A stretch of DNA of 64,000 nt from Sulfuritalea sp. Lineage in GTDB: Bacteria > Pseudomonadota > Gammaproteobacteria > Burkholderiales > Rhodocyclaceae. A model generated the notes under the pieces. It was not told the origin of the DNA and ran no database searches. It was given only the letters and a program-made list of their open reading frames with translations. Location of the stretch: NCBI GenBank assembly GCA_022842325.1, contig JALHPU010000005.1, forward strand, positions 62,001 through 126,000, read 5' to 3'. Numbering within the stretch: the first letter of the stretch is position 1; the number at the start of each line of letters is the position of its first letter. A program made the position numbers and the translations under genes. Shown piece after piece: positions 9,257 to 18,669 of the stretch.

Positions 9257-9886
9257 CTACCTGAGCGATGCTCCCTGGGGAACGCTGTGGCATCTTTCAC
9301 ATGAAAAAAACGTAATGAAGGCGACACGATCATGGCACATGCCGCAATATCGGCCGCGAAAAATCTCGCCCATGGAGACCGGATTTGCTCCCGTTTTGGC
9401 AATAAACGGTACCGGGTGGCAATTCGAGCAGTCCAGCCAAAGGGTATGCGACTGATGAGGAAATCGGACGTGGGGCATTTCCTTGGTGTTTTTCATCACT
9501 ATGTCAAGGTCGAGCACATTCATCTTGTCCCCTGCAGAAAGTCCCGCCCAGGGCGAAATGACGCCCGAACGCAGCGCCGCCATCCAATCCGGGAATCCGA
9601 TGGCATCGCGCTTCATGTATCGCGTTGCTTCGTCGATTCGTTGCAGCCGAAGGAAATCGGGATTGGCTTCGTCATGAATCGGATTTCGTTCCAGGGCAAG
9701 CCGCGCCGGATGCAATTCCTTGACTGGAGCATCGCGATCGCCACGGGGAGTTTCCTTGATCGGCGCGACGTTCGGCGCTGCCTTCAGAAATGCCAACGTG
9801 ATCTTTTCACCGGCGACGGCCGATACCGAAGCCAGCAGGACCAGCAATATCACAAAGCGCGCGCCAGCGGAACAAAGCGGATACAT
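9257..9886 (-). CDS. Periplasmic triheme c-type cytochrome (c7-like domain)
   Basis: The 209-residue precursor has a signal peptide ending near SAVAG and three CxxCH motifs (CSNCH, CGMCH, CERCH), all in the last 70 residues. The FPHQSHTLWLDCSNCH segment matches the type B triheme domain in the cytochromes at 46587-47144 and 48058-49062, including WLDC and the two histidines before it. The N-terminal half has no cysteines and may pack against a partner. Likely role: soluble periplasmic electron carrier. It is the last cytochrome gene of the propeller operon at 9.2-13.2 kb. Confidence 0.88.
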   Translation of the reverse strand: MYPLCSAGARFVILLVLLASVSAVAGEKITLAFLKAAPNVAPIKETPRGDRDAPVKELHPARLALERNPIHDEANPDFLRLQRIDEATRYMKRDAIGFPDWMAALRSGVISPWAGLSAGDKMNVLDLDIVMKNTKEMPHVRFPHQSHTLWLDCSNCHPVPFIAKTGANPVSMGEIFRGRYCGMCHDRVAFITFFSCERCHSVPQGASLR

Positions 9887-9953
9887 ACCGAGTACGTTTG
9901 CCCCGATGCCGACGCGCGCTGAAATAGCCTAGCTGGCGCGCAACAAATTCAGC

Positions 9954-11189
9954 CTACTTTCCGGGACGCAAATGCGCAACACCGCCATAGCTTCCGACCC
10001 AAAGCGAGCCATCCGGCGATGAAGTCATGGCAAATATATTGTTGGCAAACAATCCATCGGCTGTTGTCAGCGCCTTGGCGAATCTGCCATTCTGCCACCG
10101 CGTAAGGCCATTATTGGTACCGACCCAGAGTTCTCCTTTGGGATCGAGATGCAGCGCAAATACATGGTTTCCCGGCAAACCTTCGCTCGTCGTATAGCTC
10201 TGCCAGCGACGTCCGTCGAACCTCGAAACGCCGCCCCCCCAGGTGCCGGCCCAGACCTGACCCGCTGCATCGACCTCGAGCGCCACTATGTAGTTGGGGT
10301 TGTAGGCGACATCGACATCCTGCAGCCCCATTTCTTCCTTCTGTTTGGCATGATGCACCGACTGCTTACCAGGATCGTTCTTGAAGGCGATGTCCTTCTT
10401 CACCCGGTCATAGGACGCACCCATGCCCTTTGCATGGTTCCAGTTTTCCCAGCGACCTTTGGCGAAGCGCGCCATCCCGCCCTCGGTCGCAAGCCAGATG
10501 TCACCGTTACGACCTTCGGCAAGTCCATAGACCCAGTCATTGGGCAGTCCGCCCCTGGTGTTTTCTACGGTGTATAGCTCCCATTTCTTGCGATTGTCGA
10601 GGTCTCCGCCAACAACACGATTTGCACCAGACCAGGTTGCGATCCAGATATCCCCGTTTTTCGCCGTAATCACGTCGTAGACGAACGCGTCTCCGAGCCC
10701 TTCCGGGATGTTATAGGTCTGCCATTTTCCGGTTTTTTCATCCAGCAGCGACAAACCTCCACCATAAGTACCAACCGCAATTTTGTCCTTGACCTTGCCG
10801 ACGAAGAACATTCCATTGGACAACAAGCCATTCTTGGTGTCGAAGAGCTTGAAGCTGTCATCCTTTGTGTCATAACGCACCACGCCGCCCGAGGTACCGA
10901 CCCAAACGACTCCTCGATCGGTATACAGCGACTTGACATTCTTGTTGCCGACACGGAAATGAGTGAATTTTGCCGCCGGATCGACGGTCACTTTTCCTTC
11001 GCGAACCGTCGGTGGCAGCGGCGGATGCGGCGTACCCTGCGGAAGCTGGCCTGCGGCGGCCGGCGGCGGCGCGGACTGGACGCGTTGCGGTGGCGCATCT
11101 GCTGCGATCGAATCGAAAACCGAAGCCAGCAGCATAGGAATCAGCAGGACACGCCAAAGTGATTCTGTTTTACCGTTCAATGTATTCAT
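9954..11189 (-). CDS. Secreted beta-propeller protein with two-component-regulator propeller repeats
   Basis: The 411-residue product has a signal peptide ending near SIAAD, a proline-rich spacer, then many blade repeats of the form G-x-(L/I)-W-(V/I)-(G/A)-T, typical of Reg_prop repeats. These usually form the periplasmic sensor part of hybrid kinases, but here the propeller stands alone, with no membrane segment or kinase. Start: the ATG at 11189, which begins the signal peptide. It is 5 bases downstream of a paralogous propeller gene. Ligand unknown. Its position downstream of a two-component system suggests a sensing or scaffold role, which is inference. Confidence 0.8.
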   Translation of the reverse strand: MNTLNGKTESLWRVLLIPMLLASVFDSIAADAPPQRVQSAPPPAAAGQLPQGTPHPPLPPTVREGKVTVDPAAKFTHFRVGNKNVKSLYTDRGVVWVGTSGGVVRYDTKDDSFKLFDTKNGLLSNGMFFVGKVKDKIAVGTYGGGLSLLDEKTGKWQTYNIPEGLGDAFVYDVITAKNGDIWIATWSGANRVVGGDLDNRKKWELYTVENTRGGLPNDWVYGLAEGRNGDIWLATEGGMARFAKGRWENWNHAKGMGASYDRVKKDIAFKNDPGKQSVHHAKQKEEMGLQDVDVAYNPNYIVALEVDAAGQVWAGTWGGGVSRFDGRRWQSYTTSEGLPGNHVFALHLDPKGELWVGTNNGLTRWQNGRFAKALTTADGLFANNIFAMTSSPDGSLWVGSYGGVAHLRPGK

Positions 11190-11194
11190 GGTTT

Positions 11195-12259
11195 TCACTT
11201 TGTACCTATCCTGACCACACCGAGTTTCGTCCCAGCCCAAACATTGGCATCCGGGGTAAGCGCCAATGCGTAGACATTTTCATCGAGCAATCCTTCCTTT
11301 ACTCCGATCGTCGTCCAGGTCTTTCCGTCATAGCGGGATACACCCTTGTTGGTACCGAACCAGAACACGCCATTGCCATCCTGGGCCATCGAGTAGACGA
11401 TATTGCCGGCCAGGCCATCCTTGGTCGATAGGCTGGTCCACTTCTTGCCATCCCAGCGACTGACGCCGCCACCCCAGGATCCGGCCCAGATGCTGCCGTC
11501 CTTGGCCTCCATGATCGAAAAAATATAATTCGGGTTGTAAGACCCCATTCCCTGAACTTCGGTCGCAAGATCATGGCGCGACCGGGTGCCGAGGCCTGTG
11601 TTCGGACTCAGCGGCAGGGCTTCCGGATTGTCGGCTCCCAACCCGTCCTTGTGGGTCCAGGATTTCCATTTCTTGCCGTCGAACATCGAAACGCCACCTT
11701 CGGTGCCGAACCAGACACGTCCGTCTTTATCAACGGCAAGACCATAGACCCACTCGTTGATCAGTTCTTTCACGTAGGTGGTGAACTTTCCGGTTTTGAC
11801 GTTGAAGAGATTGGCTCCCGCCCAGGTGCCGATCCAGAGATTGCCGCTCTTGTCATTGGCAAAGGAATAGATCCAGTAATCGGCGAGTCCATGCATCGGA
11901 AAGTAGGTTTTCCACTTTCCGTCCTTGTAACGGGACGCGCCGCCGGCGTTGGTACCGAACCATTTATAACCCTGGGAATCGATACCCACCGCAAAAACAT
12001 ACTCGTTGGCGAGACCGTCATTGCGCGTAAAGGTACGACGTGGCGTGACGGTCTTGAGATCGATCTCCATCACACCAACGGAGGTGCCGACCCACAGTGA
12101 ATTCCCTGCCTTGTCATGCAGCAGGGAGCGAACATAAGTACCGTTTCCGGTCTCGAATCGATCTATCACCTTATCCTTGCCCTGCGCTACGACCGCAACA
12201 GGGGCAAGGCACAGACAGGTCGCAATAAGGGCAACCGCGCTACGAATGGACAAAAACAT
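11195..12259 (-). CDS. Secreted beta-propeller protein, paralogue of the next gene
   Basis: The 354-residue precursor has a signal peptide (LCLAPVAVVAQG) and repeated blade motifs such as NSLWVGTSVGV, YKWFGTNAGG, NLWIGTWAG, RVWFGTEGG and VFWFGTNKG. It shares blade order and the string ATEVQGMGSYNPNYI-like region with the gene at 9954-11189, so the pair looks like an old tandem duplication. The start is the ATG at 12259, with GGAG about 9 bases upstream. No catalytic residues are apparent. Probably periplasmic. Confidence 0.8.
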   Translation of the reverse strand: MFLSIRSAVALIATCLCLAPVAVVAQGKDKVIDRFETGNGTYVRSLLHDKAGNSLWVGTSVGVMEIDLKTVTPRRTFTRNDGLANEYVFAVGIDSQGYKWFGTNAGGASRYKDGKWKTYFPMHGLADYWIYSFANDKSGNLWIGTWAGANLFNVKTGKFTTYVKELINEWVYGLAVDKDGRVWFGTEGGVSMFDGKKWKSWTHKDGLGADNPEALPLSPNTGLGTRSRHDLATEVQGMGSYNPNYIFSIMEAKDGSIWAGSWGGGVSRWDGKKWTSLSTKDGLAGNIVYSMAQDGNGVFWFGTNKGVSRYDGKTWTTIGVKEGLLDENVYALALTPDANVWAGTKLGVVRIGTK

Positions 12260-12272
12260 TGGGAGAACTCCT

Positions 12273-12587
12273 TCAGCGTAGCGTTCGTGCATAGTGGAGA
12301 GCATCGAGGATTTCATCGTCCTTCAAAATTCCCATAAAGGGGGGCATTACGGTCTTGCCCATTTTCACGGACTGGACGAGCACCATATCCGGTTGCATCA
12401 GACGCTCTTTGGTAGCAAAACTGGGCGCCTGCTGTATCACCGGCACCCCGTTCAAGCCGTGGCACACGGAGCAATGCATGTTGTACACGCGCTGCCCCCG
12501 CAACAAGTCAAGCGCCAGAACGGTTTGCGGAACACTCGCGGCAAGCAGCCCCAGGCAGAGCGTTACAGTGGCGACCCTTGATCTCAT
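12273..12587 (-). CDS. Monoheme c-type cytochrome
   Basis: The 104-residue precursor has a signal peptide, one CSVCH heme motif (residues 39-43) and VMPPFMG near the C-terminus, which supplies a candidate methionine axial ligand. The size and layout are those of small class I cytochromes c. The ATG overlaps the stop codon of the Sel1 gene by four bases (ATGA), so translation is probably coupled. It is probably a periplasmic electron carrier. Confidence 0.88.
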   Translation of the reverse strand: MRSRVATVTLCLGLLAASVPQTVLALDLLRGQRVYNMHCSVCHGLNGVPVIQQAPSFATKERLMQPDMVLVQSVKMGKTVMPPFMGILKDDEILDALHYARTLR

Positions 12588-13246
12588 TGCTTGTCTCCTC
12601 GGCGACGCTTCTTGTCCCTGACACCCTTGAGGCCGGCGATCTTACGCTTGAGCTCATCTGCTTTTGCAGCATCGGGCGCCAGGCCAAATTCACCCGCCCG
12701 ATGCGCCTTCTCCAGAGCCTCGAGCGCCGGCATGAATCCATCATCGGCAGCCAGGGTAATCCATTTCAGCGCCTCGGATCCCTTGCGCTGTTCCTCGGTA
12801 ATCTCGAGTTCGCCGCGCAGATACGCCTGGGCCAGCGAACGAATGGCCAACTTGTGCCCCGCCTCGGCGGCGCGTGTTATCAGGACCTTCGCCTCCTTGA
12901 CATCCTTTTTCACGCCCTCCCCCGACCCCAGCATCGTGCCAAGACCAAATATTCCGTCCAGATTGCCGGAGGCGGCGGCCATCCTGTAATAGGCAACGGC
13001 TTCCTCGTCGGATTCGGCCGTATCAAGAATCGATGCCAGTATCACCTGAGCTTCGGCGTGCCCGGCATCCGCAGCCTTGCGCAGCAAAGGCATTGCCGTA
13101 ACGAAATCTGCCCGCCGGTAAGAAATCATTCCATTGGCAAAATCCTCCTCCGGCCCTGCATTCGCCGATCCCATGGCGACACCCATCATCAGTACAACTA
13201 CAACTACGGATCTCCAACACGCTCCGCACGACTTGATTCCAGTCAT
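12584..13246 (-). CDS. Sel1-repeat (tetratricopeptide-like) periplasmic protein
   Basis: The 220-residue product has a signal peptide (MGVAMGSANAG) and three to four Sel1-like helical repeats containing A-G-H-A-E-A, A-A-A-S-G-N and A-A-E-A-G-H segments. The tail is very basic (KKRRRGDK). Sel1 repeats mediate protein-protein contacts, so a scaffold or assembly role is the usual reading. A GAGGTGA ribosome site precedes the ATG at 13246. It is the first gene after the two-component system and overlaps the cytochrome gene by four bases. Confidence 0.78.
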   Translation of the reverse strand: MTGIKSCGACWRSVVVVVLMMGVAMGSANAGPEEDFANGMISYRRADFVTAMPLLRKAADAGHAEAQVILASILDTAESDEEAVAYYRMAAASGNLDGIFGLGTMLGSGEGVKKDVKEAKVLITRAAEAGHKLAIRSLAQAYLRGELEITEEQRKGSEALKWITLAADDGFMPALEALEKAHRAGEFGLAPDAAKADELKRKIAGLKGVRDKKRRRGDKQ

Positions 13247-13302
13247 TCAACTCACCTCATCAACTTCGATTCTGTCAGCATCGTCCAAAAGGGCCGACGC
13301 AC

Positions 13303-14670
13303 CTACGCCACTCCCAGGGACTCAAACTCCTCCAGTTTTCGGTAGAGACTGGAAAGGCCGATTTCCAGTTGCTGCGCGGCCGCCTTTCGGTCCCCGCCAC
13401 ATTCTTTCAGGACACGAAAAATGATATCAGCTTCGGCCCGCCGTACCTGATCGCGCAAGCTACCGCCCGGGGAATGCACTTGCTGTTCGCGGGCGGACTT
13501 ATTGCCCTGCATCGACAAGCCGGGAGGCAGGTCGCCGATAGTGATTCGCCCACCGTCGGCCATGATGAATGCGCGACCGATGACATTTTCAAGCTCACGT
13601 ACATTACCCGGCCATCGATACTCCAGCAGCAGTTCCTCTGCCGCCGGATCAAGCTCAATAGTGGTCTCACCCTTGATCTGTGCAGTCTGAAGGAAAAATC
13701 GGATCAGCCGTGGAATATCTTCGCCGCGATCCCGCAGCGGAGGAAGATCGATATGGAACTGCGAAATCCGGAAAAACAGGTCCTCGCGAAAGGTACCGGC
13801 GGCGACCATCGCCGAAAGATCCCGATTGGTCGCCACCACGATTCGCGTATCGACCTTGCGCAACTGCTCGCCGCCGACCGGGCGAATTTCCTTGTCCTCG
13901 ATGACATGCAACATCTTGGTCTGCATGTGCAGAGGCAATTCACCGATCTCATCCAGGAACAGCGTACCGGTATCGGCCTGTGCAAACAGACCCTTTCGTG
14001 CCTGGGCTGCCCCCGTGAAGGCTCCCTTGGTATGCCCAAAGAGCTCGCTCTCGAGCAGGTTCTCTGGGATGGCGCTGCAATTGACCGGAATGAATGGGGC
14101 TTCCGCACGCAAGCTCTGATCGTGGATGAACCTGGCCAGCACCCCTTTGCCGGTACCACTCTCTCCGGTGATCAGTACGGTATTGTCGATCACTGCGACG
14201 CGCGTGGCGAGCCGTTCGACGGCGGCCATGGCTGCGGAGGTGAACTTGAAACGAATGTTTTCCCGTTCGCCACTGACAAACTTTCGCAACGCGACGTTTT
14301 CAGCCTTCAAACCGAGCAGGGTCTGCGCCTGCCGCAGCCGGTAGAGAAGCTCTTCGCTGTCGATCGGCTTTACCATGTAGTCCATGGCACCGGCGCGCAA
14401 GGCCTCGACCGCAGTCTGCACCGATGCAAATGCCGTCACCATGATAAACAGCGTGGGAACGCCGGCGCTCTTCATGCTGCGAACCAGGTCGACCCCGTCG
14501 CCATCCTGCATCCTGATATCGCAGATCGCGACATCGATGTCACCGCGCACAAGTTTTGCGGCGGCATCCTTGACGCCAACCGCCATATCCACCGAATACC
14601 CGGCGCGACGTACCGTGGCTGCGATGATCTGCCGCAGGGCCAACTCGTCGTCGATGATCAGTACATGCAC
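13303..14670 (-). CDS. NtrC-family sigma-54-dependent response regulator
   Basis: The 455-residue protein has a receiver domain (residues 1-120) with the phospho-acceptor aspartate in AICDIRMQDGDG and the conserved lysine in VKPID. A AAA+ activator domain follows, with Walker A GESGTGKG, the sigma-54 contact motif GAFTGA, and Walker B LFLDEIGELP. A Fis-type helix-turn-helix lies at the C-terminus (KAAAQQLEIGLSSLYRKL). It should activate sigma-54 promoters when phosphorylated. The start is a GTG at 14670 with AGGAGA upstream, 10 bases after the kinase stop. The cognate kinase is the upstream gene. Targets are not visible; the downstream propeller/cytochrome operon is the obvious candidate. Confidence 0.93.
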   Translation of the reverse strand: MHVLIIDDELALRQIIAATVRRAGYSVDMAVGVKDAAAKLVRGDIDVAICDIRMQDGDGVDLVRSMKSAGVPTLFIMVTAFASVQTAVEALRAGAMDYMVKPIDSEELLYRLRQAQTLLGLKAENVALRKFVSGERENIRFKFTSAAMAAVERLATRVAVIDNTVLITGESGTGKGVLARFIHDQSLRAEAPFIPVNCSAIPENLLESELFGHTKGAFTGAAQARKGLFAQADTGTLFLDEIGELPLHMQTKMLHVIEDKEIRPVGGEQLRKVDTRIVVATNRDLSAMVAAGTFREDLFFRISQFHIDLPPLRDRGEDIPRLIRFFLQTAQIKGETTIELDPAAEELLLEYRWPGNVRELENVIGRAFIMADGGRITIGDLPPGLSMQGNKSAREQQVHSPGGSLRDQVRRAEADIIFRVLKECGGDRKAAAQQLEIGLSSLYRKLEEFESLGVA

Positions 14671-14680
14671 GCAGCTTCTC

Positions 14681-16213
14681 CTAATCCACCCCGTCTGCCG
14701 GAACCGGCAGCGTGATCTTCACCGTGGTGCCATGGCCCGGTACAGATTCGACTTGTATTTCACCACCATCCTGCTGCACAAGGTTGCGACACAACGACAA
14801 GCCAAGCCCCGAGCCTCGCCCCGGCGGTTTAGTCGTGAAATGTGGATCGAAGACCCTGCCGAGGTTCTCCGAAGCAATTCCCGGGCCATTGTCGACTATC
14901 GTAAGCATCACCGAAGCCCCGATCAGGCGGGTTCCAACCACGATCGTTGGCGCCAGTTGTTCCCGGCCTTCGAGCGCGTCGGCGGCGTTGATCAACAGAT
15001 TCATCAAGACTTGAACGATATGATCCGAAACAACAAACAGGGCCGGCAGGTCGCCGGCCAGTTCATGTTGCAGCGACACGCCGCGAAAACGCTTGTCGAA
15101 GCTGATGAAGGTGCAGGTACTCTTGACCAGGGTATTCAAATCCACGAATGCCGGCACCAGCGGGCGTTGTAGCGAAAACTCGCCGATCTGGCGCGTGATT
15201 GCCATCACGCGCCGCGCCTGCTCGAGAATCAGGTCGATTTGATGGTCGGCACGACGCCCCGGGTAAAGCCCCTGCTTTCTATCGCTGACCAGGCTTTCGG
15301 CAAGGCCAACGATGGCTGCCAACGGATTGTTGATTTCATGCGCGACGGCCGCCGCGAGCGATCCGACCGCGGCCATTTTCTCCGTATGGAAGCGCTGCTG
15401 GCGGCTCAATTCAAGCTCGCTTTCCCGCGATCGCAACTCCGCCTCCATGTCGTTTACCGCCGACATTAGCACGCCCAGTTCGTCATCACGCGTCACGGCG
15501 AGGGGGGCGCCCCGATAGCCTCTGACGATCTCACCGGCACGCTGCTTGACCAAGCCGATGTCTCGTGAAAGCCGCTTCAAAAAAAGGCTGCTGACACTGG
15601 CCACCATGGCAACTCCAAGAATCACCAGCACCAGGAACTCCATGGTCAAGCGACCGAAAACTTGCCGATAGCCCTCGATAACATTTCCCTTGCGGGCGCG
15701 CACTGCAGACGTCAGGCTATCCAGACGCAGCACCAGTTGATGAAATTCCTCCCGCAAATCAGCGATGGTGGCGCGGGATGGTTCGCGCTGCAACTCGGCA
15801 TTGAGTCGATTCAGGCGCTCGATGTGCCCACCGAGTTCCCCCCCATAGGCGGTTTCGATTGTCAGCAACTTCGACAACACACCATCGATCTCCAGCGCCA
15901 ATACCCTGGCTGCACCGGAAAGGTCCTCCGCGAGATAATTCTCATTGATGCTCAGAATTGCATGAGACACAACAAAATTCAGTGCGAGCTGGCGCTCTTC
16001 CTGACCATGGACGGCTTCGAGTTCATTCACGGCATCGAACAGCAAGCTGCGTTCCCAGGTGATCGCCGCAGTTGCCAAAATCATGAATACCACCAGTCCA
16101 GCGAGAATCCTCGACCCCTTTTGGGCAAAGCTTGTACCCCGCCGTTTCCCGAACCCGGGATCGGCTGACGGCTTCGCATCTTTGACTGCGGATTGGCCAG
16201 ATTGCAACATCAT
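14681..16213 (-). CDS. Membrane sensor histidine kinase
   Basis: The 510-residue protein has a membrane segment near residues 35-55, a periplasmic helical region of about 130 residues, and a second membrane segment (LVLVILGVAMVASVSSLF). A HAMP-type linker, a HisKA domain with AHEINNP, and a HATPase domain with NLLINAADALEG, DNGPGI and GSGLGLSL follow. It probably autophosphorylates the histidine in AHEINNP and passes the phosphate to the next gene's product. The N-terminal 30 residues are basic and cytoplasmic. The signal sensed is unknown. Confidence 0.93.
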   Translation of the reverse strand: MMLQSGQSAVKDAKPSADPGFGKRRGTSFAQKGSRILAGLVVFMILATAAITWERSLLFDAVNELEAVHGQEERQLALNFVVSHAILSINENYLAEDLSGAARVLALEIDGVLSKLLTIETAYGGELGGHIERLNRLNAELQREPSRATIADLREEFHQLVLRLDSLTSAVRARKGNVIEGYRQVFGRLTMEFLVLVILGVAMVASVSSLFLKRLSRDIGLVKQRAGEIVRGYRGAPLAVTRDDELGVLMSAVNDMEAELRSRESELELSRQQRFHTEKMAAVGSLAAAVAHEINNPLAAIVGLAESLVSDRKQGLYPGRRADHQIDLILEQARRVMAITRQIGEFSLQRPLVPAFVDLNTLVKSTCTFISFDKRFRGVSLQHELAGDLPALFVVSDHIVQVLMNLLINAADALEGREQLAPTIVVGTRLIGASVMLTIVDNGPGIASENLGRVFDPHFTTKPPGRGSGLGLSLCRNLVQQDGGEIQVESVPGHGTTVKITLPVPADGVD

Positions 16214-16310
16214 CGCGACTGATGGTCGATAGTCAGATTGGACAGGATGGCAGGTAGAATCATAAAAAATGAGTCATTTTGCTGCAAAGCTTCTCAACAA
16301 GGAATTTTCG

Positions 16311-16871
16311 ATGCCCTCCAGATGGGTTGTCTCACTCGCCTTGCTTCTCGCCACTCTGCCCGCGGCGCCGGTCTGCGCGTCCCCGCTCGACGATGCGCTC
16401 AAGGCACTTGAGGCGGGCAACAGCCCGAAAGCGGTAGAAGTGCTGGTGAAACTCGCCAACGAGGGCAACTCTCTCGCCCAGTTTCGCTTGGGCGGTCTCT
16501 ATTATCACGGCCATGGCGTCACGGAAGACGAAAACATGGCCATCTACTGGTGGAAAAAATCGGCGGCCAACGGCAACGCCGAAGCCATGTACCAGATCGC
16601 GCATGCCTACCTGTTCGGCAACATGGCTGCGCGCAGCGTAGCCGATCCCGACCGCGAAGCCGCCATCTGGTACTTTCAGGCTGCCAGCGCCGGACATGCC
16701 GAAGCAGCCTATACCCTGGGCTTGCTGTTCCTCGCCGGCAAGGGCGTCGTCGAAGACCGCAATGAAGCCATCCGCTGGTTTCGCAGCGCTTCCAACAAGG
16801 GTCACGCCGAAGCACGCAAGGCGCTGGAAACCGCCGAAAAATCCGCTCCGCGCTCCAAGCCGCGACGCTGA
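16311..16871 (+). CDS. Sel1-repeat periplasmic protein
   Basis: The 186-residue product has a signal peptide (LLLATLPAAPVCASP) and about four Sel1 repeats with the pattern A-x-x-G-x-x-x-A-x-x-x-L-G-x-x-Y/F, for example AQFRLGGLYYHGHGV and AAYTLGLLFLAGKGV. It probably acts as a periplasmic interaction scaffold. The start is the ATG at 16311, with AAGGA at 16299-16303; the frame also opens upstream at 16269, but that stretch is not signal-like. It is transcribed divergently from the histidine kinase and is convergent with ccmI. Confidence 0.8.
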   Translation: MPSRWVVSLALLLATLPAAPVCASPLDDALKALEAGNSPKAVEVLVKLANEGNSLAQFRLGGLYYHGHGVTEDENMAIYWWKKSAANGNAEAMYQIAHAYLFGNMAARSVADPDREAAIWYFQAASAGHAEAAYTLGLLFLAGKGVVEDRNEAIRWFRSASNKGHAEARKALETAEKSAPRSKPRR

Positions 16872-16917
16872 CGGAGCTGCGGCCGGCGCACGGTCCCGAT
16901 GCACGGTGCGAGCGGCC

Positions 16918-18156
16918 TCACTTAACTACAGCGCCGATCGTCACCACCACGCCGCTGGCGCCCACCGCTACCGGCGCCGAAAAACCTTCAAAATCGCCGG
17001 GCTTGGCCAGTGCCTCACCAGTGCGCGACACGCGCGCCCCGATAAGTACCGATTTGGCCGATGACAAACGCACATTGGGCGCCATCGACATCGAATCATC
17101 GAGCTTGAACGAGTATGGCAGTTGGGCGCCATCGACCCGTGCCATTGCCAGCGGAATCCTCGATCCATCGACGGCGCGGGCGAAGACGAACAAGGTTCCG
17201 TCCGCCGGAAGTTTGCCAGCCAGTCCCGGCGCAAGCACCACCATTCCGGACACCGCCGCCGGACCCGATGCCACCGGCGGTGAACCGACCGGACCGCCGG
17301 CTTGCACCACTGGTGCACCCATCCTGCGCTGGGCATCGGCGATGCTGTTGCCGATGCTCTGGGCAACCTTGGAATCCGGCGGCACCACCGTCAGTATGGT
17401 GCGCCAGGACTCGATGGCCGCATTGAAGTCGCCGCGCTCGAACGCCGCCGAGCCCTGCAGGGCAAGCGACTTTACATGCCGCGGATCGATGCTCAGTGCA
17501 CGGGCAATGATCTTTTCCGGTTCGCCGCTCAGCCGGCGTCCCTGTGCCATGGCCGTAATATCGGCATAATCGGCAAGCAGATTGGCGTTCGGCGGCAGCA
17601 GCACGGTCGCCCGCCCGAAGGCCGCAGCGGCCTCTGCATAGCGCCCCAGAGTTCCATACGAACGGCCCAGCATCAACCAGCCTTCGCCATCATCTGGATT
17701 AGTCTGCAAGCGCTCTGCCAGCTTATCTGCCATGGCCTGGATCAACTGCGGCGTCAGGGCATGGCTGCCGGGTTCCGCTGCGGCTTGCGGCTTCAGCGCA
17801 TCAGGTGTGCCGAGCTTGAAATACAGTCCGACCACCAAAGCCGGCATGGCCAGACCGAGGACGGCGGCCAGCGCGAGTTTTCGTCCTGTCCGCGAGTAGG
17901 CCGCCGAACGGCTGGCGGCGCCATCTTCGAGGGCACGGCGCTCAAGCTCCGCCTGTTCCTCGACGAACATTGCCGAGTCGAGCAAGCCATCCTTGCGCTG
18001 ATCTTCGAGATCGCTCATCTGATCACGCAAAACCGCAATGCTGAGCGCCCGCGAGCTGCCGATCTGGCGCTCGCGATCCTTCAGCAGCAAGGGCAGCAGG
18101 ACCAGTGCCAGCACCGCCAGTGTCAACGCCGCGGCAACTGCAACGAATGTGCTCAT
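16918..18156 (-). CDS. ccmI: Cytochrome c biogenesis protein CcmI
   Basis: The 412-residue protein has a membrane segment at residues 5-25, a cytoplasmic loop with the leucine-rich helix LRDQMSDLEDQRKDGLL typical of CcmI, and a second membrane segment near residues 92-112. A periplasmic TPR region (residues about 140-270) and a C-terminal domain follow. CcmI presents unfolded apocytochrome to the CcmF/H heme lyase in System I maturation. Its ATG overlaps the ccmH stop by four bases. It is the last gene of the ccmF-G-H-I run. Confidence 0.92.
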   Translation of the reverse strand: MSTFVAVAAALTLAVLALVLLPLLLKDRERQIGSSRALSIAVLRDQMSDLEDQRKDGLLDSAMFVEEQAELERRALEDGAASRSAAYSRTGRKLALAAVLGLAMPALVVGLYFKLGTPDALKPQAAAEPGSHALTPQLIQAMADKLAERLQTNPDDGEGWLMLGRSYGTLGRYAEAAAAFGRATVLLPPNANLLADYADITAMAQGRRLSGEPEKIIARALSIDPRHVKSLALQGSAAFERGDFNAAIESWRTILTVVPPDSKVAQSIGNSIADAQRRMGAPVVQAGGPVGSPPVASGPAAVSGMVVLAPGLAGKLPADGTLFVFARAVDGSRIPLAMARVDGAQLPYSFKLDDSMSMAPNVRLSSAKSVLIGARVSRTGEALAKPGDFEGFSAPVAVGASGVVVTIGAVVK

Positions 18157-18647
18157 GAGCGATCACCTTCGCGCTTACCCAACAACTCTACGGCTTGCTG
18201 GTGTTCATTCTCGGTGAGTTCCCTGGTCGTCTGGGCGCCACGCTTGCGCAGCTTCAGCACCAGGAAAATCAGGCTCAGGATCAGCAGCAGGAAGGGGCCG
18301 CCCCAGAGCAGCCAGGTGGTGCTCTTCACCGGCGGCCGATACAGGACGAAATCGCCATAGCGCTGAACCATGAACTCGATGATCTCCTTGTCGTTCTTGC
18401 CGGCCCGCACCATGTCGCGAATCTCGCGCTTCATGTCGGTGGAAAACGAGGACTGGGAATCGGCAATGCTTTGCCCCATGCAGGTGAGGCAGCGCAGTTC
18501 TTCGGCGAGTTTATTGACCCGCGCCTCCACCACCGGATCGCCGACTGGCTGGGCAATCCCCTCGGCCGCCAATGCCGGCTGCAGCCCGACCGCCAGCAGC
18601 ATCGCGACCAGGAAACGCCGTAGCGTCAGCGCCGACTGTTGCGCCAT
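18153..18647 (-). CDS. ccmH: Cytochrome c biogenesis thiol oxidoreductase subunit CcmH
   Basis: The protein has about 164 residues: a signal peptide, then LRCLTCMGQSIADSQ, the LRCxxC active site of CcmH, and a C-terminal membrane segment (LLWGGPFLLLILSLIFLVL) with a basic end. CcmH keeps the CxxCH cysteines of apocytochromes reduced for heme attachment. I chose the ATG at 18647. A TTG at 18683 is possible and would overlap ccmG by 14 bases. The order ccmF-ccmG-ccmH-ccmI is canonical. Confidence 0.92.
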   Translation of the reverse strand: MAQQSALTLRRFLVAMLLAVGLQPALAAEGIAQPVGDPVVEARVNKLAEELRCLTCMGQSIADSQSSFSTDMKREIRDMVRAGKNDKEIIEFMVQRYGDFVLYRPPVKSTTWLLWGGPFLLLILSLIFLVLKLRKRGAQTTRELTENEHQQAVELLGKREGDRS

Positions 18648-18669
18648 TGCGCCGCAGGATGTGATTCGA

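Noticed and set aside
13247-13302. Sigma-54 promoter before the Sel1/cytochrome operon
   Set aside because: I looked for GG-N10-GC in this gap and in the gap at 16214-16310 by eye and found no convincing match.
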